Source of the DNA: Paraphaeosphaeria minitans
Taxonomy: Eukaryota > Ascomycota > Dothideomycetes > Pleosporales > Didymosphaeriaceae
DNA: 64,000 bases
NCBI GenBank assembly: GCA_015832175.1
Contig: WJXW01000002.1
Location: 3,782,001-3,846,000, forward strand
Reading direction: 5' to 3'
The notes beneath the pieces were generated by a model. That model saw only the letters and a list, made by a program, of their open reading frames with translations. It was not told where the DNA came from and did no database searches. This document shows, piece by piece, positions 20,873-29,966 of the stretch. The position numbers and the translations under genes are program-made. Position 1 is the first letter of the stretch, and each line of letters opens with the position of its first letter.

Positions 20873-21070
20873 TAGACTACCTAGGTATCTAGCTACCGAG
20901 TAGACTACAGTAGACTACCTAGATATCTATCTACCGAGTAGACTACCTAGACATCTATCTACCGAGTAGACTACCTAGACATCTATCTACCGAGTAGACT
21001 ACCTAGACATCTATCTACCGAGTAGACTACAGTAGACTACCTAGACATCTATCTACCGAGTAGACTACCT
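20873..21070. repeat. 28-bp tandem array with higher-order insertions
   Basis: Six copies of a 28-bp unit start tagactacct and end ctaccgag, at 20873, 20911, 20939, 20967, 20995 and 21033, with a partial seventh at 21061. A 10-bp insert (tagactacag) occurs at 20901-20910 and again at 21023-21032. The four middle copies and the last are identical apart from one base in the copy at 20911, so the array is young. Confidence 0.95.
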
Positions 21071-21624
21071 ACGCCTTCGGCTACATGGATGACCAGCGCA
21101 GCGTGTCTCGTCGGCTCCACGACCAAGGTGTGGCTGAAGCTCCCCAGGCTCAACACCTCTGCGTCATCCCACCGCCGTCAGCCCCAATCACTACCCGAGG
21201 CCGTAGGAAGACGGCCAGGCTGAGAGCACACGCTTAACCAGCCCAGCCAATCCACGTCTGTAGACTATCGCCGAACCACCAACCCCTCTCAGCCTTCCCC
21301 CTTCCCCCTTCCCCGCAAACAGTCGAGTTGCCCTGCAATGGTGCCCACGAACTCACTTCAGCTACAATGCGCCTGTTCATCCATTGACTCGGGCACATGT
21401 GATTCACCGGTACCTGTTAGCTTTCAATTCTTCATTCACCCCTACGTATGCACCACTGTCCACGTTGGAGCCGAGCAAGGGAAGACCTGACCAGTCACCT
21501 TCACCGCGAGGCCGCCTCCATCACGCCCGGCTGAGTCGATCCCTACTTTTCGTCCCTCCGCACCTTATTGTTGTTGCATATCGCCTCATCTGAATTGCTC
21601 TCTCCGTACACTGCCAGTCGCACC

Positions 21625-22849
21625 ATGGACGACCTCGACTTCTTGGAGCAAGCTGCTGCTGCCGACGCTTCGGCGACGTCGACTCTCATGGTGCTGTTGC
21701 CTGACGGCTCCGTCTCCCAGATCCACAACATCAGCAGCTTTGCACTTTTCGACAAATGTCCGCTCTTGTACCACACCTTCGAGTTCCGTGAGTTCCCTGA
21801 GGTCGAGCAGGCTAGCATAGAGGTACGTGTCGATAGTCCACTAAATGCACGAGTGCTGTCTCGCCTGACCATTCAACAAGGCTACGTCGCGATCCGCCGT
21901 CATATCGCTGCTCAGGTTCCTGTACACTGGTACCTACCTTCCCGACCCAGAAGAATGCTTGGGCTCTCTTCTCTCCCATGCCGAAGCGTTTAAGCTCGCC
22001 GAGGACTTCGACGTTCCAGAGTGCCAGGTTCAGGCTTATGTGAACTTCACGCGCGAGACTGAATTCGCCTGTTGCAACCCAACACCCCCACCGGATCTAT
22101 GCGAAACCATCAGGTTCATCTACGAGCACTTTGGTGGCCACGATTCCAACTCGGAAGAACATCGGTCTCTTCTGGACACCATTCTCAATTACTGCGTCTC
22201 CGTCTTCGCATACCAATTGCTTGGTGTCCGAGACGATTTCCGCCAGACCGCCTTCGAGAACCCTTCCTTCCACCAAGACCTCTGTAGAACCAGCATGCGT
22301 CGAAACTTCGAGGATGACGGAGCGAACGAGATTGTGCGACTGCCCGTGTGTCGCCCAACGCCGCACTCGCAGGATACCTTGCTCAAGCGCGCTGTCGGTG
22401 ATTTCCAATACGAGATATTCCAGGATAGTGAGGGACCTGCGTTGGAAGGCAACGAGGCCGAGTGCAGCAGCCCCATAAAGAAGCGAAAGTCGTCGCACCG
22501 AGGCTTCACGCTTGTCCACAGGCCCAAGACACTTGATGGAGAAGCGACCTGTTTAGGAAGCGAAAGCGAGTCGGAGAGCTCGAGCGACGAATTCGGATTC
22601 TCGCTCGTTCACCGCCCAAAGCCCGAGTCGCAGTTTGAGCCGACCCTGTCCCTCTCCCCGACAGCGAACGATTCGTATGCAAAGCCCTTCACAGACTTTG
22701 TACCATCGAACCCTTTCCAAGACTCTGGTACCTGGGAAGCCATCAAGTCAGAGATCACCGGCAAGCCAGAACCCGCTATCAAGTCAGAGCCCGACATCAA
22801 ACAGGAGACTGCCAGTCCAACCTCTGACGACGAATGGGATTTTATTTAG
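21625..22849 (+). CDS. BTB/POZ domain protein, 388 aa
   Basis: Two exons, 21625-21822 and 21881-22849; the 58-bp intron is GTACGT...CAACAAG. The first 110 residues form a BTB fold of the fungal type: TSTLMVLLPDGSVSQIHNIS, CPLLYHTFEF, then across the splice ATSRSAVISLLRFLYTGTYL. A helical middle part follows (AEAFKLAEDFDVPECQVQAY, ILNYCVSVFAYQLLGVRDDF). The C-terminal third is acidic and Ser-rich, with two FxLVHRPK repeats (GFTLVHRPK, GFSLVHRPK), three IKSE/IKQE motifs that look like sumoylation sites (EAIKSEIT, AIKSEPD, IKQE), and the end DDEWDFI. That terminal motif resembles an Atg8-interacting (LIR) signal, but this is inference. It is likely a protein-interaction adaptor; the partner is unknown. 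Confidence 0.88.
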
Positions 22850-23731
22850 CTGGTCTTGAATCTTCGGGCCTCGCCTACCTGCCCCACTGGTCATGCATAT
22901 TCTACCTCGGTGGGATCTCGACCAGTCTGTCTACACAGGACGGCTGCAAGAGTCGCATACCCCGAACAGTACCAGTGCCTCTGCAACAGCATGCGGCAGA
23001 GTGGTCCTGTCTTTCTCCAGCGCGGGGTTTCTCGCCCTCTCCATTCGTCTGTCAGTCTCAGTGATATATATGCAAGTTTACTTCGGCACATAGAATGGCG
23101 TTATCGGCGTTCTACTCGAGAGCTAAAGGAGGCTTGGATCATTCAGAGCGAAACAACACATGGGCGGATGTCTCCTGGCCTTTTTTTTTTAAAAAAAAAA
23201 AAACCGGGAATATTGGACTCCAGGTTCATGGCGACCTCGGGCACATCTACAAGAGATGGTATGGGAGGCTTCCGAGCTTTCTGCGCGTCCGTTAGGCATC
23301 GAGTCCACGAAATACAATATGTTATACCCAAAGAGACGCACAAATACTTATAGGCTTGCATTTCGTCTATTCATCGGCTACAATCTCAGTTGGTGGAATC
23401 CAGCTACAACGCTCTAGGGTTTCTGAATGTGCGCTTGCCTATCTTGATTCACGAATTGTAGAGCCTGCTGTCAGAAGGCAAGCGCGATCGTTCACTGTAG
23501 CGGAAGCGACCCATGGTAGCTGCTTGCCAACGACCCACCAGGCAGAGGTCGCTTGACCCGTCGTCCAACGTTACTGACCCTCACCTCATCACCAACATTC
23601 AATCTTTACCACATAGTTCCCATCGTTTAAGCAACTTGATTTAGGCTACATTTGCTCCCTGGATTTTTGTTTTCTTCTTCACTCTCTCAAATTGTCCTTC
23701 TTTTCAGACACTGCATTCGTTGCCGCCCACC
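22850..23731. other. Intergenic, 0.9 kb
   Basis: It holds the 3' end of the BTB gene and the T/A homopolymer palindrome listed next. The part from 23580 on is pyrimidine-rich like a promoter/leader. Confidence 0.45.
23181..23203. repeat. T10-A13 homopolymer palindrome
   Basis: Ten T are followed directly by thirteen A in otherwise balanced sequence, about 330 bp downstream of the BTB gene. It can form a hairpin or a nucleosome-excluding tract. Confidence 0.9.
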
Positions 23732-24301
23732 ATGCGGGTCGATCTTCACATCGCTGTCGCACCTCGAGCCATGACATCTGGTCCAACCAGCGCGCCTCAA
23801 AAGCACAATCTCCACCACCACAAACGCCGTGCGCTCCAAAGGCGAGCATCCAAGTTGCTCAGCGGCAGGCGTTCGACAAGCTGCAAGTCGAACCATCACC
23901 GCCCTCGCCAGCCAAGTACTCCAGAGCGCGGGAGCATGCCGGACGACCCAGTACAGCATTCGTCGGTTTTAAGTCCTGGGCCTGAGGACCGGCTGACTGT
24001 GGTGCATACACTGCCTTGGGACCTTTGTTATGACGGACCACCTCAGGATGCTGCTGCTGGACGCTTTGGAAATCTTGCTGCGCCAACGACGGAACCAGAC
24101 GAGTCCCGGGAAACAGCGTCTGCTGTAGCTGTCCAGTCTGCAGTTCCAGACAACGGTGCTGCAAATGTAGCTCCCGCGGTGCAGGGCAACCCGCAGGATC
24201 ACTGCTCCAGCGAGCAGAGCCGCTTGAAGCCGCTTGTCTGTTGGGACGGTCTTTTCTCCTTGGCAAGTTTGTGGTATTTTGGTGGCACAGATCATTCCTG
24301 A
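23732..24301 (+). CDS. Doubtful ORF, hypothetical protein of 189 aa
   Basis: The open frame starts at an ATG in good context (cccaccATGcgg) after a pyrimidine-rich leader. It encodes MRVDLHIAVAPRAMTSG and then a His/Arg-rich, low-complexity sequence. No domain is recognised, and the opposite strand is also open over the same bases, so coding is weakly supported. It converges on TFB2, whose stop is about 100 bp away. Confidence 0.3.
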   Translation: MRVDLHIAVAPRAMTSGPTSAPQKHNLHHHKRRALQRRASKLLSGRRSTSCKSNHHRPRQPSTPERGSMPDDPVQHSSVLSPGPEDRLTVVHTLPWDLCYDGPPQDAAAGRFGNLAAPTTEPDESRETASAVAVQSAVPDNGAANVAPAVQGNPQDHCSSEQSRLKPLVCWDGLFSLASLWYFGGTDHS

Positions 24302-24403
24302 TGCGCCTATCACCATCGTGTACGCAGAGTCGCTTGGAAAACCGAATGCAAGGTATCAAGCCTGCTGATCAGAAAATGCAACCTATCCTGTGAAGCAGAC
24401 GCC

Positions 24404-25874
24404 TCACCGCATCGTTCGCGCCTGCGTTCTCTCCTTATCCCTCTTAACCTTCGCCATCACAACCTCAAAACTGTCAACAAAAAACATCCGCAGTTTATCG
24501 TTCTGCCAGACGAGGACCCCGTTATCCTTCGCATACTGCACGTACTCCTTGTACATCATCTCACTCGGGAACTCCCTCATTAGATACCCCTGGGTCGTCT
24601 CCATGCGCTCGCGCTCGTACTCCCACAGGCGGATCTGATCCATGACTGTGGGCGGTAGGAACGGCTTCGTCTTCTGCATCTGCGGATGCGCATGCGTGTC
24701 GAGGTACTCGATGATCTGCGCGGATGTGATACCGTAGGAGATTGCGCGCCCGATGGAGCGCCGCGTTATTTTGCCTGTCACGAGGTTAGGGAAGCGCGTG
24801 CGCATATGCGTGAAGAGAGAGAGGATGGCGATTTGCAGAAGGCTGTTGGTGTAGGCGTAGAGGCGGTAGTTGGTCTCAATGATGATGAAGCCCTTTTGGG
24901 TAGACCCGCCGCCGGTGGCGGAGCCTGCGCCTTGGGAGAGGGCGCCTGCGTCGGAGGTGAGGGTTACGGCGAGACGGGTCGGGTAGAAGGTGGAGGCGGC
25001 TTTGTGCGAGCGGTAGATGATGCCGAATTCGGCGAGGTCTTCGAGCATTTGGAGCTGGGTCGCGGAGAGTGTGGCGGTAGAGTAGTCTTGCCCCAGCTCG
25101 AGGGAGCCGAGCATGAAGAGGAAGTTGAGGATGTCGGTCTCGGACATGCTTAGCTGGGGCGCGTTCCTCAGGTAGGCAACGAGCAAGCTCCAGACCTGCG
25201 CATTCGTGTCCCTAAGCACAAACGTGAAGCCCTCTCGCGTGATCATGCCATGGTGGAAAAAGCCTGCCATTTGCAGCAGATTCTTCGTCCCAGTGCCAAT
25301 ATCCTGTCCTCCTGCGTTTCTAAAACCCACCGTGCCTCCAACCAGGTAGAACAGGATGTTCTCCCACTGCCGCTGCGAGTAGCTATCCAGAAACTCGACG
25401 CTGACCCTCTTATCCTCGCTCTTGTGTGACGGCACGCCAAATGAGCGGTGCGACCCGCTCCCCTCCAGGGCCTGCCGCAGGCTCGAAGCAAAGCTGGGAT
25501 ACAGCTCGTACGAGAGCGTCCGCGCGTCGTCCTGTTTCTGAACCGTAATGTGCAGTTTCTCAAGAATGAACATGGCGCCTCGCTTCGTCTGCGTGGAGTC
25601 GGTGCGGAACCAAGCATCCAGGTCGGCGGCAGGGAACGGCGCGGGCATGTAGAGCAGAGCCATGACGATGGATTTTGCTGAAGCGCGTGAGCATTCCACT
25701 TCGCACGTCTGCCGAGCGAACTGGAATGGAGGGAAGGCAAAAAGACATACCCAGGTGCGGCAGCATGCAGCGGAAGATGGCTAGCACGGTGGAGGGCTGC
25801 TCGTAGAGTTTCCTGTGCGTCTGCACGGGCAACTGCTCGAGGTAGTCGAGCGCCTGGAAGGACGAGGCCGACAT
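24404..25874 (-). CDS. TFB2: TFIIH core subunit Tfb2 (p52), 465 aa
   Basis: Two exons, 25874-25751 and 25677-24404; the 73-bp intron is GTATGT...GCTTCAG. Exon 1 gives MSASSFQALDYLEQLP...KLYEQPSTVLAIFRCMLPHL and joins AKSIVMALLYMPAPFPAADL in frame. The body holds the winged-helix repeats of the Tfb2 family (KRGAMFILEKLHITVQ, GFFHHGMITREGFTFVL, QLQMLEDLAEFGIIY). It also has the conserved C-terminal block FIIIETNYRLYAYTNSLLQI...FPNLVTGKITR...SAQIIEYLDTHAHPQM. The last 70 residues are the Tfb5-binding domain (LWEYERERMETTQGYL, VLVWQNDKLRMFFV). Tfb2 stimulates the XPB/Ssl2 translocase in transcription initiation and nucleotide excision repair. It is divergent from the thioesterase gene, 261 bp apart. 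Confidence 0.96.
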
Positions 25875-26135
25875 CGTGGGGGATGTGGGCGGGGGAGCGT
25901 AAGGACTACCGCGATATCATGATAGGGTCTTGTGGTAGGGATCGTTCTGGTCGAGCGGCTTTGGTTCGCGTGGAGAGCAGGAGCAGGTGAAAGAAACGTG
26001 CGAGGCCGCAAGGTAGGTACCGGTGCTTCATTGAGGCGTGCCAAGGGATTCCGCTCCACCCACCCGTCCCTTGCTCGACTGCCGAGCGGAGCGAGACATC
26101 GCTCCTACACGGCAAGATAACACAGCATAGGAAAG

Positions 26136-26914
26136 ATGCCTGCCCTGAAGTTTGTGCGATCTGTATGCTTTACACAGAATGTATCAATTACAGCACATGA
26201 CATCTAATCCATTGAGTAGGTGTGGGAGTCATTCCGAGCAGCATCCGGCCTGGAGCCGAGGTACACACAGATCTCTCCCAAGAAGCAAAGCTATGATACT
26301 GAGATCCTAATAGATTACTTGATGGCGTATGTTACTAGGAACACAAAGCATTGCAGCAACCATAAGTCTGACACACCACCCAGCTCAAAGTGACCTCCGC
26401 GGTCCCAGGCCGTGTGAAGTTCGAGCTCCCAATCGAGAAGCATCACACAGTCCGGCATCTCCCCATCTCTTTTATACACTCCTTGGGTCCTCTAACAGCC
26501 TTTAGAACCGTCTAAACATCCTTCATGGCGGCACCATCGCCAGCATGGTAGACCTCGGCGGCTCCTTGGCCGTAGCCTCGCGCGGCCTATTCGCAACTGG
26601 CGTTTCAACCGACTTGAACGTCACCTACCTCTCGTCCGGAGGCAAGATAGGAGATATCATCAGGGCGGATGTGTCTTGCGACAAGTGTGAGTTTGCACTC
26701 CGATTCCCAAGCCGATGACTCTAGCAAGCTCCTTTAAACGGTATATTGACACCATATAGTTGGGAAGACCATGGCATTCACGTCTATCCAGTTCAAGAAT
26801 GAGAAAGACGAGGTGTTCGCACGTGGCAGTCACACGAAATTCATCGCACTCGCTTGGAAAGATCCAAACAACATCACCGAAGAATTGTCCCCCAAGGAGA
26901 AAAAGAATGAGTAG
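26136..26914 (+). CDS. Hotdog-fold acyl-CoA thioesterase (4HBT/ACOT13-like), 179 aa
   Basis: I infer five exons: 26136-26162, 26220-26330, 26384-26449, 26506-26686 and 26760-26914. The protein reads MPALKFVRS, VWESFRAASGLEPRYTQISP, YDTEILIDYLMAY, LKVTSAVPGRVKFELPIEKHHT, then NRLNILHGGTIASMVDLGG. The HGGxxAxxxD motif is the hotdog thioesterase active-site signature, with D the likely catalytic acid. The C-terminal strand block (DKFGKTMAFTSIQFKNEKDE, VFARGSHTKFIALAWKD) also fits. The end of exon 2 is odd: a strong GTATGT donor at 26327 gives a frameshift, while the weaker GTTACT at 26331 keeps the frame. Intron 3 uses GTCCGG. The family hydrolyses fatty acyl-CoAs; no targeting signal is clear. 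Confidence 0.88.
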
Positions 26915-27324
26915 ACCGGAGCACCAGGACAAAGGCCTGAGTACAGTGCATCACTCCAAGTTCGACCACAAGGAGGCCGAGAGTACCGAGGTTTTTGATA
27001 TGTTACTCTAGCAAGAACAAGAACCCTTCATTAAGGATCAATAACTACGAAGCCCTGTCGATGCGTATATTGCTATGCTACATCCACGCAGCAAAACCTT
27101 GTCACAACACCCTAAATCAACTTGACCACGGTAGACAGCAATTGTAGTGCATAGTGAATACGCGACGCAGTCCGATAACCCATCGACATCCTTCACCCCG
27201 AACAACATCGCTTTCCACATGATACAGAGGCATTTCTCGTAAGTCCTTTCCATCATGTCATACGTTTCGTCACATCTTCCATCTTACATCGTAGAGGCTT
27301 CGTGTTCCATTCTAACCGGCGTTT
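26915..27324. other. Intergenic between convergent genes, 0.4 kb
   Basis: The thioesterase (+) and the 739-aa hypothetical gene (-) converge here. Nothing else was seen. Confidence 0.5.
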
Positions 27325-29592
27325 TCATCCTAGGTGACTCTGTTCAGATGTCTCGGAGGCCTTGCGAAGTGTGATATCACGATCAGTCACGTCTTCTGCA
27401 TTCCATCCCTTTCCTTTTAAAAGGTTGACAAAGCTACTCTTCCGCGGTGTCATTTTCCGTATGGCGCGACCTAACGGTCCTTGCTTTCCATCGTCAGGCT
27501 TAGCGTTCAGTGGCGGCACATCGGATCCAAGCAAGTTGTGGTCTTGACGGTATTTGTGTTCAAATTCCTAGCACCTGTGAGTATAGTCAGGCTTGAGTAT
27601 TGCACGGTTGCTTACCCATAGACTGTCTGCTGCCTGATGAGAGAGGCACAGTTCCCGAAGCTGAAGGAAGATATGGCATGCTGCTATATTCTCTTGATGA
27701 ACATTACAGTGGGCGAGCGGTCCGCTCATATGGTAGTCAGGGTAAAGCTCGTCTTGCATCGCCTCGGTGCGCCATTGGTCGTAACGCGATTGAAATCGAC
27801 CGGCCCAGTACAACGCTGGCATGTAAATTTTCACCTGTGGAGAAAGACCAATGTCAGCGATGTCTAAGGCTTGCGGGGTCTTCGCAGACCACACGTTACT
27901 AGACTTGGCAGAGAACAGTAGTGATGCCGAGAATGATCGCCTAGGGGTTGGAATACGGATGCTAAGTTTTGACTTCTTTCCCGCCAAACGAGGTTTCTTG
28001 ATCCAGGCTTCATCAAGATGATTGTTCTGCTGCACGTCGCTAGAGCCGATCATCGCCGGAAGTGCAGTAATCGAGCTGTTGCTGGAATGAAAACTAGTCT
28101 TTGAAGATTCTTTGTCTTCTATCGTTCTTTCCGAATATGTTGCTGGACTCTCGAATGGCTGTTTTGCTGAAACAAGCATAGGCATAGACGCGCTCTTGTA
28201 TTTCTCGGGAATTGGAGGCACAGGCGGAACATCCTCTATACCCACAAAGTGGTGAAAAGTAGAGGAATGAGGGAGTCTCACCTCATTGTTCACCATAGCC
28301 TGAGAACGCGCCAGCACACCACCACCCGTCCGCTTCTTTGGCGCAGGAAACGTGCGCTTCCGAAGGTGTTTCTCGGTAGTCGCTCGGGGCAAGGCTGACC
28401 GTGTGGCAGCATGGCATGTCTTCGTCGAAGTAAGCGGACTGGCAGGCCCAAGCAGACGTGCCTTTGTGTAAGTATCTTCATCAAGAACAGGCCGCGAACC
28501 TCCGGTGTGAACAGGGCTTCGCTTCTTAGGCCCCGCTCGTTGGGCTGCAAACGGTGTCTGGGCCACGTTCTGCAGGTGCTTGCGCTTGCTGGATGTTGGC
28601 GGTGTGGCACAAGCTCGTTGTTTGCTACCAACCGACGTACTGGCAGGTCCGGTCGAACGCCTCTTCGATGTGATTGTAGGAGCCATCAGACCCTCTCGTC
28701 TCGCTGACTGTGGCGAGTGTTCCTGGATGTTGGACAATCGCTTGACATGACGTTGAGTGACTGGTGTCGAGTTCTCTTTCAGATTTGGGTTCTGAGAGCC
28801 AGGAATGCCGGACAGCCTATGCTGATTCGGCCTCCAGGGTGACATGAAGTTGTTGGGGCCGTGCGAGTGCGCTGTTTTCGCCAGATTTGGTGTCGTATAA
28901 GATCTTACCGGCGATGGCTTGGAAGGCGGTTGATTTCTTACCCCAGCAAAGGCATCCCTGGCAGCTGTTTGCCTCTCTTCATGAGTTGTAAGGCTCGAGT
29001 TCCGGTGTGTTGGTGCGGAAGAGTCAGGCGACGGGATCTTCGTGGGTGTGACACAAGTTGCCTCTTCGAGCGTGCAAGGAAGACTTGGCCTGCGCGTCGG
29101 ATCGGTCTCAATTACTGGCGATGCGGATTCGTTTCGACTGGGACGTGGGATGAAGCTCATGGTGCGCGAGCGCGGGAGCTGCTTTAACATAGCATCTGCA
29201 TTCAAGTCCCTTTGCGGGCTCACAGGTTTCTTTGGCGTCACCTTGGGTAGCGAGACGCCGTGAGAAGACGGGTCGCGGATTGGAGACAAGAGCCTCGTTA
29301 ATTCGTGTGGGCGTGGGTGTGGGATATCGACGGAGCCGCTCAGGTCGTTTGAGGGAAGCAACGGGCGCACTGGTGTGATCTTGCGTTGTGAGAGTGATAT
29401 GAGGGACAAGCCCTGGCTCAGCTTTCGGCGGAACTTGCTCGTATGGTTGCTCCCGTCACCGTTGAGCGGCCGAGTGGCCATCTCCTCTTTGCGGCCGACC
29501 ATTCTCCGTCGTATGTCGCTGTTCGCGACCTGCACCGCTTCCCACCGCGAGCGGATCTCTTCGAACCTGTGACGATCTGGATAACTCAGCAT
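27325..29592 (-). CDS. Hypothetical Ser/Arg-rich protein with conserved C-terminal module, 739 aa
   Basis: Two exons, 29592-27616 and 27567-27325; the 48-bp intron is GTAAGC...TGCTAG. I prefer the ATG at 29592 (MLSYPDRHRFEEIRSRWEAV); an in-frame ATG at 29778 would add 62 leader-like residues. About 560 residues are disordered, basic and Ser/Pro-rich. The C-terminus looks folded: QVKIYMPALYWAGRFQSRYD, QWRTEAMQDELYPDYHMSGP, ACHIFLQLRELCLSHQAADS. Across the splice it reads LWEFEHKYRQDHNLLGSDVP and ends with a basic tail (MTPRKSSFVNLLKGKGW). That YWAGRFxSRxDQWRTEAM block occurs in uncharacterised ascomycete proteins. Function unknown; basic motifs could mean a nuclear or cortical role (inference). 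Confidence 0.84.
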
Positions 29593-29966
29593 GTTTCCGA
29601 ACTGCAATGCGGGGATTAAGGATGGCACGTACTTGAAAGGGTGCACGAGGAGCTGCGAGTGTGAGATGAAGTTGCGAAAGTGGCGTGAAGAGGCAGTAGC
29701 GATACGTTTCGTCGTAAAAAAAAATGACGTCCGCTCTCTCACAAACAGGAAGGAACGAGGGAATGATCCAAACCTCACCCATTCAACCTCAGCGATAACG
29801 TACCCTCTCGGTGATTCACACGTCTAGGAATTAACAAAGAATACGAGAGAGGCAAGGAATTGAAGCGACATGAATGTAGTTGACGATCTATGAGATAGAG
29901 GGTATCTGAATTCACATACCATGCTTAAAACGCCACCCGAGCCATGCAAAGCCAAATGCCAACGTT
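29593..29966. other. Intergenic between two minus-strand genes, 0.37 kb
   Basis: It holds the promoter/leader of the 739-aa protein gene and the 3' UTR of TOF1. No other feature. Confidence 0.5.

Larger units (their letters stand above)
20469..21624. other. Repeat-rich divergent intergenic region, 1.16 kb
   Basis: It lies between the small membrane protein (-) and the BTB gene (+). It contains a GCAGAAG heptamer run and a 28-bp tandem array (both listed), with several TAGGTAC motifs at 20821-20886. The final 300 bp are C/T-rich leader of the BTB gene. Confidence 0.6.

Noticed and set aside
20873..21070. Array of 28-bp repeats resembling a CRISPR array
   Set aside because: The units are directly adjacent, with no unique spacers, and the genome is eukaryotic; it is a tandem satellite.
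23859..24359. Minus-strand frame of 166 aa opposite the doubtful 189-aa ORF
   Set aside because: No start context or domain; neither strand is convincing, and the plus frame has the better leader.
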